Positions 7,462 through 14,762 of a DNA stretch of 61,563 bases are shown piece after piece. Within the stretch, counting starts at the first letter, position 1, and each line of letters opens with the position of its first letter. The stretch covers positions 1-61,563 of the forward strand of contig JBHELT010000089.1 in the NCBI GenBank assembly GCA_046262935.1, given 5' to 3'. The translations under genes were made by a program, and so were the position numbers. Source of the DNA: JBHELT01 sp046262935 (GTDB taxonomy: Bacteria; Actinomycetota; CADDZG01; JAHWKV01). Under the pieces are notes generated by a model, which did no database searches, was not told where the DNA came from, and saw nothing but the letters and a program-made list of their open reading frames with translations.

Positions 7462-9054
7462 ATGAGCGAAGTGGGCGACGAACAGATCTTCACCGATTCG
7501 GGCATACCGATAAAGCCTTATTACGAGGCTGGTGACATCGCGCAAGCAGACGCCGGCGCCCATGGCGCAAAGCCTGGCGAGTTCCCGTATACGCGAGGCA
7601 TCTATCCGTCGATGTACAGGGGCAGGCTGTGGACGTTTCGCCAGTATTCGGGATTCGGCACCGCCAACAAAACCAACGAACGATTCAAGTTCTTACTCGA
7701 TCGTGGGCAGACCGGTCTTTCGGTTGCATTCGATCTGCCTACTCAGATGGGCCTCGATCCCGATCACCCAAGGGCCGATGGTGAAGTTGGGGGGACAGGC
7801 GTTGCGATATCGAGTCTCGCCGACATGGAAGTGCTGTTCGAAGGCATCCCACTCGACAAAGTCTCTACATCGATGACCATCAACGCGACCGCAGCCGTGC
7901 TCCTGTTGCTTTACGAGATCGTCGCAGAGAAGCAAGGAGTTGCGGCTACCGAGATCACGGGGACCGTGCAGAACGACATCCTCAAGGAGTATGCAGCACG
8001 CGGCACTTACATCTATCCACCGAAACCGAGCATGCGGATCATCACCGATCTGTTCGCATACTGCGCGAAGAACGTTCCCAAGTGGAACACCATCTCGATC
8101 TCGGGTTATCACATCAGAGAAGCAGGAAGCACGGCCGTGCAAGAGGTGGCATTCACCATGGCTAACGCCATCGCCTACGTCCAGTCAGCGATAGACGCGG
8201 GCCTCGCCATCGACGACTTCGCCCCGCGGTTATCGTTCTTCTTCGCGTGTCACATGAATTTCTTCGAGGAGATCGCGAAGTTCAGGGCAGCGAGGCGGTT
8301 ATGGGCGAGCATCGCGAAAGAGCGCTTCAACGCGATCGACCCGAAGTCGCAACTGCTTAGGTTCCATACTCAAACGGGAGGAGCAACCCTCACTGCGCAG
8401 CAACCTGAGAACAACATCGTGAGGACCGCTTACGAGGCGATGGCGGCGGTTCTTGGTGGAACCCAGTCGCTTCACACGAACGGTTTCGATGAGGCCCTAT
8501 CGCTGCCAACCGAGCGCGCGGCCAAGCTCGCCCTTCGCACTCAACAGGTCCTCGGTTACGAAACCGGTGTCGCTTCGACCGCAGACCCTTTGGGTGGATC
8601 GTGGTTCGTGGAGTCTTTGACCGAGGAGATCGAAAACAAGGCGAAGGAGTTGATCGCACTCATAGACGACATGGGGGGCGCGGTCGAAGCCATCGAGCGT
8701 GGATGGATGAAAGAGCAGATCGAAGAGTCTGCATATCGTATCCAGTTGGGTATCGAAGATGGGTCGCGCCCGATCGTGGGAGTAAATACCTTCGATGAAC
8801 AAGAGCAGCCTGTTGAGATATACCGCCCAGATCCGGATCTTCAAAGGGCCCAGATAGAAAGTCTGAACAAAGTGAAGGCCTCGCGTGACTCCAGCGCGGT
8901 GACCAAGTGCCTCGATGATCTGCGTGATGCCGCCCGCGGCGATGACAACCTCTTGTATCCGATGCGCAAAGCGTTGTCGGAGTACGCAACCATCGGGGAA
9001 GTGAGCGATGTTCTTCGCCAAGAATTCGGTATGTATCAACCGAGGTCATCCTGA
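7462..9054 (+). CDS. Methylmalonyl-CoA mutase catalytic (large) subunit without B12-binding domain
   Basis: About 530 residues covering the mutase TIM barrel only: RQYSGFGTANKTNERFKFL, GLSVAFDLPTQMGLDPDHP, TSMTINATAAVLLLLYEIVA, TGTVQNDILKEYAARGTYIY, QTGGATLTAQQPENNIVRTA and a C-terminal helical part. There is no DxHxxG cobalamin domain, so a separate small subunit is required, as in the two-gene archaeal-type enzymes; none is in the window. It interconverts methylmalonyl-CoA and succinyl-CoA. ATG 7462 is taken as start; GTG 7420, overlapping the ZIP stop, would add 14 Pro/Arg-rich residues. The stop overlaps npdG as TGATG. Isobutyryl-CoA mutase is possible, since substrate cannot be read with certainty. 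Confidence 0.85.
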   Translation: MSEVGDEQIFTDSGIPIKPYYEAGDIAQADAGAHGAKPGEFPYTRGIYPSMYRGRLWTFRQYSGFGTANKTNERFKFLLDRGQTGLSVAFDLPTQMGLDPDHPRADGEVGGTGVAISSLADMEVLFEGIPLDKVSTSMTINATAAVLLLLYEIVAEKQGVAATEITGTVQNDILKEYAARGTYIYPPKPSMRIITDLFAYCAKNVPKWNTISISGYHIREAGSTAVQEVAFTMANAIAYVQSAIDAGLAIDDFAPRLSFFFACHMNFFEEIAKFRAARRLWASIAKERFNAIDPKSQLLRFHTQTGGATLTAQQPENNIVRTAYEAMAAVLGGTQSLHTNGFDEALSLPTERAAKLALRTQQVLGYETGVASTADPLGGSWFVESLTEEIENKAKELIALIDDMGGAVEAIERGWMKEQIEESAYRIQLGIEDGSRPIVGVNTFDEQEQPVEIYRPDPDLQRAQIESLNKVKASRDSSAVTKCLDDLRDAARGDDNLLYPMRKALSEYATIGEVSDVLRQEFGMYQPRSS

Positions 9055-9716
9055 TGGCTGTTGCGATCGTGGGCGGCACCGCTGGCCTCGGGTTCGGTCT
9101 GGCCGTTCGACTGGCCTCGATCGGTGAAGACGTGCTGATCGGAAGCCGTCAATCTGAGAAAGCGATGATCGCAGTAGATGAAGCGCGTTCGAAGATCGCC
9201 GATGGATCGCTCCAAGGTGGACGCAACGAAGATGTTGTTGCCGATGCCGACATCGTTTTCGTGACCGTGCCTTTCCCCGGTCAGGCTGCCACTTATTCCA
9301 CCATCAAGCCGGTCCTCAGCGAAGGTGCGCTCATAGTTCATTGCACGGTCCCCTTGGCCAGCGAGGTGGGAGGCAAAGCAACCCGCATGCTGGGGATCTG
9401 GGAAGGCTCTGCCGCTCAGCAGGCCAAAGGGATACTTGGTGCTGGGGTCAAACTAGCGTCGGGGTTTCACACCGTGATGGCAGATGTGTTGTCGGATCTG
9501 TCTAGGCCGATCGATCAGGACATCTTGGTTTGCGGTGACCCAGATGCTCGAGAGGCTGCTTCATCGATCATCGCCAAGATCGATGGGGCGAGATACGTCG
9601 ACTGCGGCCCATTGGAGAACGCTCGCATCCTCGAATCCCTGACTGCGCTATTGATCGGTATCAACTCTCGCTACAAGTTGCACCCGGGGGCCGGAGTTCG
9701 CATAGCCGGGCTCTGA
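9054..9716 (+). CDS. npdG: F420H2:NADP oxidoreductase (NADPH-dependent F420 reductase)
   Basis: 220 residues. The N-terminal Rossmann motif VAIVGGTAGLGFGLAVRLA and VLIGSRQSEKA (Ser-Arg for the NADP 2'-phosphate) are typical of NpdG/Fno. Further blocks are FVTVPFPGQAATY, IVHCTVPLA and KLASGFHTVMADVLSDL, followed by LVCGDPDAREAASSII and the C-terminal NARILESLTALLIGINSRYK. It moves hydride between NADPH and the deazaflavin F420, implying that this organism uses F420. It is translationally coupled to the mutase gene upstream (TGATG) although no shared pathway is known. It ends 12 bases before the convergent carboxylase gene. Confidence 0.9.
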   Translation: MAVAIVGGTAGLGFGLAVRLASIGEDVLIGSRQSEKAMIAVDEARSKIADGSLQGGRNEDVVADADIVFVTVPFPGQAATYSTIKPVLSEGALIVHCTVPLASEVGGKATRMLGIWEGSAAQQAKGILGAGVKLASGFHTVMADVLSDLSRPIDQDILVCGDPDAREAASSIIAKIDGARYVDCGPLENARILESLTALLIGINSRYKLHPGAGVRIAGL

Positions 9717-9728
9717 GTCTTAAGCAGG

Positions 9729-11489
9729 TCAGGTCGATTCGATAACTGCCAAGGCCGCGCCAGCGGGAACCGTTTCGCCTTGTTTCACTTTCAGTTCTTT
9801 GAGCACCCCGTCGCGGGTGCAATGGATCATGTTCTCCATCTTCATCGCTTCGAGCACGATGATGTTCTCACCAGCCTTAACAGGCGCCCCAACCTCGACA
9901 AGCGTTTTCACGATCGTGCCTTGCATCGGGGCGGTCAGAGTTTCGCCGGTCCCCGTGTTGCGGGACGCTTTGGAAAGGTCTGGCGGTTTGGGCTTGCCCG
10001 ACGAAGGATCTTTCTTCTCGGTAACTTTCGCCTGCAGGCGTTTGCCCTCGACCTCGACTGTGAAGGTGCGCGAAAACACCTTGTCCGCGGCCGCTCCGTT
10101 GGCAACCTGCTCTTTCAGAACGGACAGATCCAGATCGTTTTCGACTGTCTTGGTTGAAAACTCCCCGGCGGCGAACCAATCGCTTTGAAGTGCAAGTTTG
10201 TGAAACGGGATCGTTGTCCGTAATCCTTCGATCTTGAATTCATCAAGGGCACGCAGGCCTCGGCTTATGGCTTCTTGCCTGTCGGCTCCGTAGCAAACGA
10301 GTTTCGCGATCAGCGAATCGTAGGACTGGGGGATCTGTGAGCCGGCGATGACCCCCGAATCAACGCGGACCCCGGGCCCTGTTGGTTCTGAGTAACCTGC
10401 GATCAGTCCCGGGCTTGGCAGGAAATTGCGAGCGGGGTTTTCGGCATTGATACGCATCTCGATCGCATGTCCTCTTAGTGAGACGTCTTGCTGCTCTATG
10501 CCCAAAGGCTCTCCGCCGGCGATCAGGATCATCTTCTTGGCAAGATCCATACCGGTGACGAGTTCGGTCACGGGATGTTCGACCTGTAGCCGGGTGTTCA
10601 TCTCCAAGAACCAGAACTTCGGGCCCTCGGGTGTTTGTTCAAGGAGGAATTCAACGGTCCCCGCTGAGTAGTAACCCGCGGCTTTCGCTACCTTCACTGC
10701 AGCCGCTCCCATCTGCTCGCGCAGATCTGCATCAACGACCGGTGACGGTGACTCTTCGATGAGTTTTTGGTGACGTCTTTGCAAAGAGCAGTCGCGTTCG
10801 CCGAGATGCACCAGGTTCCCGTGATGGTCGCCGAGGACCTGCACCTCGATGTGTCTGGGCTCTTCGAGATAACGCTCCAGATATAGCTCCGGATTTCCGA
10901 ATGCGACTTGAGCTTCGCGGCCAGCCCCATCGAAGGCTGCGGCGGCTTCTGACTCTTCGTGCACGACCCTGAAACCGCGCCCGCCGCCTCCGTGTGCTGC
11001 TTTCAAGGCAACCGGCCAGCCGTGTTCCGCTGCGAATCGCGCTATTCGAGCGGGGTCGTCGATCGGCTCCAGTGTTCCGGGAACGCTTTGAACGTCTTGT
11101 GAAGCAGCCGCCTTGCGCGCGGAAACCTTGTCTCCCATCATCTCGATCGCCGACGGCGGGGGGCCGATCCAGATCAGCCCAGCTTCCTCCACTGCGAATG
11201 CGAACCTGGGGTTCTCGGCCAAGAACCCGTAACCAGGATGGATCGCATCGACGCCAGAGCGCTTCGCTATCTCAAGGATCTTTCCGATGTTTAGATAACT
11301 GGTCGCGGGAGCCGTCTCACCTACGTTGTATGCCTCGTCCGCGAATGAGTTGTGCAGTGCATCGCGATCGATGTCGGAGTAGATGGCCACGCTCCCCAGA
11401 CCCATGTCCTTGGCCGCTCGAAAGATACGTATGGCGATCTCGCCGCGGTTTGCGACCAGGATCTTTTCGATCTTCCTTTGGGAACCCAT
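9729..11489 (-). CDS. Acyl-CoA carboxylase alpha subunit (biotin carboxylase + BCCP)
   Basis: 586 residues from ATG 11489. The biotin carboxylase domain has ILVANRGEIAIRIFRAAKDM (N-terminus), ATP-grasp loop KAAHGGGGRGFRVV, ERDCSLQRRHQKLIEESPSP and FLEMNTRLQVEHPVTELVTG. A linker of roughly 70 residues leads to a C-terminal biotinyl domain with the target Lys in VLEAMKMENMIH. It carboxylates biotin for an acyl-CoA carboxylase; partners are probably the propionyl-CoA beta and epsilon subunits at 37-39 kb, because the other alpha subunit (14.8 kb) is already paired. An earlier in-frame start at 11594 would run through the paired palindromes and is rejected. It diverges from birA, whose product attaches the biotin. 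Confidence 0.93.
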   Translation of the reverse strand: MGSQRKIEKILVANRGEIAIRIFRAAKDMGLGSVAIYSDIDRDALHNSFADEAYNVGETAPATSYLNIGKILEIAKRSGVDAIHPGYGFLAENPRFAFAVEEAGLIWIGPPPSAIEMMGDKVSARKAAASQDVQSVPGTLEPIDDPARIARFAAEHGWPVALKAAHGGGGRGFRVVHEESEAAAAFDGAGREAQVAFGNPELYLERYLEEPRHIEVQVLGDHHGNLVHLGERDCSLQRRHQKLIEESPSPVVDADLREQMGAAAVKVAKAAGYYSAGTVEFLLEQTPEGPKFWFLEMNTRLQVEHPVTELVTGMDLAKKMILIAGGEPLGIEQQDVSLRGHAIEMRINAENPARNFLPSPGLIAGYSEPTGPGVRVDSGVIAGSQIPQSYDSLIAKLVCYGADRQEAISRGLRALDEFKIEGLRTTIPFHKLALQSDWFAAGEFSTKTVENDLDLSVLKEQVANGAAADKVFSRTFTVEVEGKRLQAKVTEKKDPSSGKPKPPDLSKASRNTGTGETLTAPMQGTIVKTLVEVGAPVKAGENIIVLEAMKMENMIHCTRDGVLKELKVKQGETVPAGAALAVIEST

Positions 11490-11530
11490 AGAACCTCGAA
11501 CAGTCTCGGGATGGAGTTTGCGATGCCGCA

Positions 11531-11578
11531 GGAGTTTAACCTCCAGCGTCGCAGTGACATCGCCGGAGTTTAACCTCC
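11531..11578. promoter_or_regulatory. Two identical 14-bp palindromes, 34 bp apart, between divergent carboxylase and birA
   Basis: GGAGTTTAACCTCC occurs at 11531-11544 and again at 11565-11578, each a 12/14 inverted repeat, inside a longer 34-bp direct repeat whose tails both contain CAGTGACAT. The second copy overlies the -35 zone of the birA promoter, and both are 40-90 bases before the carboxylase ATG. The arrangement is that of a two-site operator for a dimeric regulator controlling both genes. The regulator is unknown. Confidence 0.65.
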
Positions 11579-11591
11579 GGCCTGACAGTGA

Positions 11592-11597
11592 CATAGT
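11592..11597 (+). promoter_or_regulatory. Putative -10 box CATAGT of birA
   Basis: CATAGT ends 6 bases before ATG 11604 and lies in the tail of the second palindrome unit. Confidence 0.4.
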
Positions 11598-11603
11598 GGG
11601 GCC

Positions 11604-12356
11604 ATGGACGAACTGTCAGAAGAAACGGTCATCGCAGCCGTATCGCCTTGGGTGGCCGAGATCAGATATCTCGAATCGGCCCTTTCGACCAACACCGTGG
11701 CGGCCGAATGGGCGGCCAACGGCGCTCGGCATGGGAGCCTTGTCATCGCCAAACACCAAACCGCGGGCAGAGGGCGTCTCGATCGCACCTGGCACAGCGA
11801 CCCCGCCGACGGCCTCGCATTCACGATGGTTCTGGACCCTGAGCAGCTCGGGATCGAACCCGGATTGATCAATGCTGCGGTTGCCGTGGCCGTGTGCCGT
11901 GCGCTACGCGGGGCAGTGCTTGATGTTCGTATCAAGTGGCCCAACGATCTGGTGATCGCAGATCGAAAGATCGCAGGGATCCTTTCGGAACTCGTTACCA
12001 ACAACAGCGGGGACCCGATAGCTGTGGTAGGTGTTGGCATCAATGTGAATGATGCGACCTTTCCAGAAGAGATCGAAGGCGCAACTAGTCTATTCATCGA
12101 AACGGGGGCCAGGTTCGATCGAACAAAGGTGCTTGCCGATGTGCTTCAAACTATGAAGATGCCCCAAAGCAAGGCTTCGCTCACCGAGCGGTTCACGCAC
12201 ATGTGCTCAACCATCGGGCGCGAGGTGAGCGTGACTTCGGCAGACGGATCGACCAGGATTGGGGTTGCTGCCGGCATCGATCAGCGCGGCGGGTTATTGC
12301 TTGCCGACGGCGAGATCTTCTACGCCGGAGACGTTGTGCACCTTCGGACCACCTAG
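11604..12356 (+). CDS. birA: Biotin--[acetyl-CoA-carboxylase] ligase
   Basis: 250 residues. The catalytic domain shows ESALSTNTVAAEWAANG, the biotinyl-AMP loop QTAGRGRLDRTWHS, IKWPNDLVIADRKIAGILSE and VVGVGINVN. A C-terminal SH3-like domain follows (GREVSVTSADGSTRIGVAAG). There is no N-terminal winged helix, so it is a group I ligase and not a BirA-type repressor. It attaches biotin to the Lys of BCCP domains; two BCCP-containing carboxylase subunits are encoded within 5 kb and one is divergent from it across a shared regulatory region, so coordinated expression is likely. Confidence 0.93.
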   Translation: MDELSEETVIAAVSPWVAEIRYLESALSTNTVAAEWAANGARHGSLVIAKHQTAGRGRLDRTWHSDPADGLAFTMVLDPEQLGIEPGLINAAVAVAVCRALRGAVLDVRIKWPNDLVIADRKIAGILSELVTNNSGDPIAVVGVGINVNDATFPEEIEGATSLFIETGARFDRTKVLADVLQTMKMPQSKASLTERFTHMCSTIGREVSVTSADGSTRIGVAAGIDQRGGLLLADGEIFYAGDVVHLRTT

Positions 12357-12411
12357 CTTCCGCTGGGGATGGCACCGGACAAGTGCTTCCGCGGCGGCTG
12401 GGGGCTAATGA

Positions 12412-13011
12412 CTAATCTGACCTGGCGTAGTTAGTGGCATCATGAACCGCCTTGTAGTGAGCTTCGTCCAACCAATGACACCAGATCTTCTTGTCGGCAA
12501 CGCTGAGACGTCTTCTGGCCCGGGGAGCCGACCATGCCGCCACCTCGACCCGAGCCCCGCCCATCTCAATCACGCTCTCCAGTGCTGGCCGAAGATCGGA
12601 ATCGGTGGACATGGTGACTCCGATGTCATACTCGCGCTTAGCGGCCATCACCACAAAGTCGATCGCGAGGGCCACATCAATGCCCTTTTCTTCGGGAGGA
12701 TCGGCAGGCCACCCGGGCGGGTAACGAAGGGTTCGGGTCAAGACCTTAATTTGAGGATGTGATCTCCACGCGGCGAGTTGTCGGTCGTTGGCTCCATATC
12801 CTTTCGCATCCCTTGTTGCGTCTGGCTGGCCGCGATAGACCCGGACCTGTTGAAGGCTGCGTTCTCCGAGACCCCTGGAGACGATGAGCTCGGCCAGTTT
12901 TCGGGGGTCGACTTGGCCAGCCTGCGAGGACGGCGTAAGTCCCCCGAAACACTCTCGAGCGCCACGGAAGACATTCTGATAGTCAAGAAAGACGACTACT
13001 CGATCAGTCAT
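12412..13011 (-). CDS. NYN-domain (PIN-like) nuclease family protein
   Basis: 199 residues. The N-terminal strand VVVFLDYQNVFRGARE gives the first Asp and Asn of NYN domains. EKGIDVALAIDFVVMAAKREYD (about 108-129) supplies further acidic residues, and GVTMSTDSDLRPALESVIEMG the third conserved motif (S/T-x-DSD). This is the LabA/DUF88-like arrangement of metal-dependent RNases with a PIN fold. Targets are unknown. The gene stands alone, convergent with birA and divergent from the leucine-degradation operon, with a possible leaderless promoter (TATCTT, 9 bases upstream). Confidence 0.85.
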   Translation of the reverse strand: MTDRVVVFLDYQNVFRGARECFGGLTPSSQAGQVDPRKLAELIVSRGLGERSLQQVRVYRGQPDATRDAKGYGANDRQLAAWRSHPQIKVLTRTLRYPPGWPADPPEEKGIDVALAIDFVVMAAKREYDIGVTMSTDSDLRPALESVIEMGGARVEVAAWSAPRARRRLSVADKKIWCHWLDEAHYKAVHDATNYARSD

Positions 13012-13020
13012 GAGGGGATA

Positions 13021-13026
13021 AAGATA
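13021..13026 (-). promoter_or_regulatory. Putative -10 box TATCTT of the NYN gene
   Basis: Minus-strand TATCTT, 9 bases before ATG 13011. Confidence 0.3.
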
Positions 13027-13160
13027 ATCCCCGCCAGTCCGACCGAGGCCGAACGGCGGGGAGCAGTTCTGTTGTGAGGGTAATGTCGGCAGTAGCCGGT
13101 GTCAAACTGAGAACAGGTTCAGAAGCGTTCGGACATCACGTCCCTCAGGTGGTCTCGGCA

Positions 13161-13166
13161 TAAAAT
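13161..13166 (+). promoter_or_regulatory. Putative -10 box TAAAAT of the leucine-degradation operon
   Basis: TAAAAT ends 6 bases before ATG 13173. It decides the start in favour of ATG 13173 over GTG 13170. Confidence 0.5.
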
Positions 13167-13172
13167 GAGGTG

Positions 13173-14762
13173 ATGGCCCCCATCATCCAGACATCACTCG
13201 ATCCGAATTCGCCCGAAGCCAAGGCGAACCGTGTCGCTATGCAGCAACTCGTTGGCGACTTGCAGGAAAAGGTAGCGGCAGCGGCACTCGGTGGCAGCGA
13301 GAAGTCCCGCCAAAGACATGTCTCAAGGGGAAAACTTCTGCCACGCGACCGCGTTAACAGGCTGCTCGACCCAGGTTCTTCCTTCTTGGAGCTCTCGCAA
13401 CTTGCCGCGCATGAGATGTACTCGGGCGACGCACCCGGGGCTGGGATGATCACCGGCATCGGGCGCGTTAGTGGCATCGAATGCGTGATCGTTTGCAACG
13501 ACGCAACCGTCAAAGGCGGAACATACTTCCCCCTCACGGTCAAGAAACATCTTCGGGCGCAAGAGGTTGCTCTTCAGAACCATCTGCCTTGCATCTACCT
13601 CGTAGATTCCGGCGGCGCATTCCTTCCCATGCAAGATGAGGTATTCCCCGACCGCGATCACTTCGGGCGGATCTTCTACAACCAAGCGACCATGTCGTCT
13701 CTAGGGATACCCCAGGTCGCTGCAGTGTTGGGCTCGTGTACCGCTGGCGGCGCTTATGTGCCCGCGATGAGCGACGAGTCGGTGATCGTGAAAGAACAAG
13801 GGACGATATTTCTTGGGGGGCCGCCTTTGGTTAAGGCTGCGACCGGCGAAGTTGTCACCGACGAAGAACTTGGCGGCGCCGACGTTCATGCGCGCACTTC
13901 TGGTGTCGTCGATCACTACGCCCTCGACGACACTCATGCCCTGCAGATAGTGCGCGACATAGCCGCGACCCTCAACCGCAGCAAATCGCTGCCTGCGGAT
14001 ATGCGCGAGCCGGAAGCGCCGAAGTACGACGCAGCCGAGTTGTATGCGGTCGTTCCGGCAGACGTGCGAACCCCATATGACGTACGCGAAGTCATCGCAC
14101 GCATGGTTGATGGTTCGAAGTTCCATGAATTCAAGGCTCTGTATGGAACCACCTTGGTTTGCGGATTCGCGCATATCGAGGGGTTCCCGGTTGGCATCAT
14201 CGCTAACAACGGCATCTTGTTCAGCGACTCAGCACTCAAGGGCGCTCACTTCATCGAACTATGCGACCAGCGACGTGTTCCCTTGGTTTTCCTGCAGAAC
14301 ATCACCGGGTTCATGGTTGGCAAGGAATACGAGGCAGGGGGCATAGCAAAGGATGGAGCGAAGTTGGTAACCGCGGTCGCTTGTGCGACAGTACCTAAAT
14401 TCACCGTGATCATCGGCGGAAGTTTCGGTGCGGGCAACTACGGCATGTGCGGACGCGCGTACTCACCAAGGTTCCTTTGGATGTGGCCCAACGCAAGGAT
14501 CTCGGTCATGGGTGGCGAACAGGCTGCCAGTGTTCTCGCAACGGTCAAGGGTGGTTTCTCAAACGAGGATGAGGAACAAGCCTTCAAGGATCCCATAAGG
14601 CAGAAGTACGAAGCCGAAGGGAACCCTTACCACTCGACCGCACGTCTTTGGGACGATGGCATCATCGATCCGCTTGACACACGCCAAGCACTTGCGCTTG
14701 GTATATCCGCCTCGTACAACGCGCCGTTCGAGCCTGTTCGCTACGGCGTCTTTCGGATGTGA
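13173..14762 (+). CDS. liuB: Methylcrotonyl-CoA carboxylase beta (carboxyltransferase) subunit
   Basis: 529 residues. The crotonase-fold carboxyltransferase has the MCC-specific blocks AHEMYSGDAPGAGMITGIGR, YLVDSGGAFLPMQDEVFPDR, GSCTAGGAYVPAMSDE, LQNITGFMVGKEYEAGGIAK and IGGSFGAGNYGMCGRAYSPR. The QNITGFMVG and GAGNYGMCGRA motifs separate it from the propionyl-CoA type. It moves carboxyl from biotin to 3-methylcrotonyl-CoA in leucine breakdown. It is first of the operon and overlaps the alpha subunit start as GTGA. The next genes encode the two following steps, which supports the substrate call. Confidence 0.95.
   Translation: MAPIIQTSLDPNSPEAKANRVAMQQLVGDLQEKVAAAALGGSEKSRQRHVSRGKLLPRDRVNRLLDPGSSFLELSQLAAHEMYSGDAPGAGMITGIGRVSGIECVIVCNDATVKGGTYFPLTVKKHLRAQEVALQNHLPCIYLVDSGGAFLPMQDEVFPDRDHFGRIFYNQATMSSLGIPQVAAVLGSCTAGGAYVPAMSDESVIVKEQGTIFLGGPPLVKAATGEVVTDEELGGADVHARTSGVVDHYALDDTHALQIVRDIAATLNRSKSLPADMREPEAPKYDAAELYAVVPADVRTPYDVREVIARMVDGSKFHEFKALYGTTLVCGFAHIEGFPVGIIANNGILFSDSALKGAHFIELCDQRRVPLVFLQNITGFMVGKEYEAGGIAKDGAKLVTAVACATVPKFTVIIGGSFGAGNYGMCGRAYSPRFLWMWPNARISVMGGEQAASVLATVKGGFSNEDEEQAFKDPIRQKYEAEGNPYHSTARLWDDGIIDPLDTRQALALGISASYNAPFEPVRYGVFRM

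Noticed and set aside
13014..13032. GGGGAT/ATCCCC hairpin before the NYN gene, with ATGAGGGGATAAA also found at 20702-20714
   Set aside because: Only a 13-base match, in unlike contexts, and the first copy overlaps the NYN start codon and promoter. Probably chance.
13107..13122. Imperfect palindrome CTGAGAACAGGTTCAG upstream of the leucine-degradation operon
   Set aside because: Symmetry is incomplete and there is no second copy in the window, so I could not separate it from chance.
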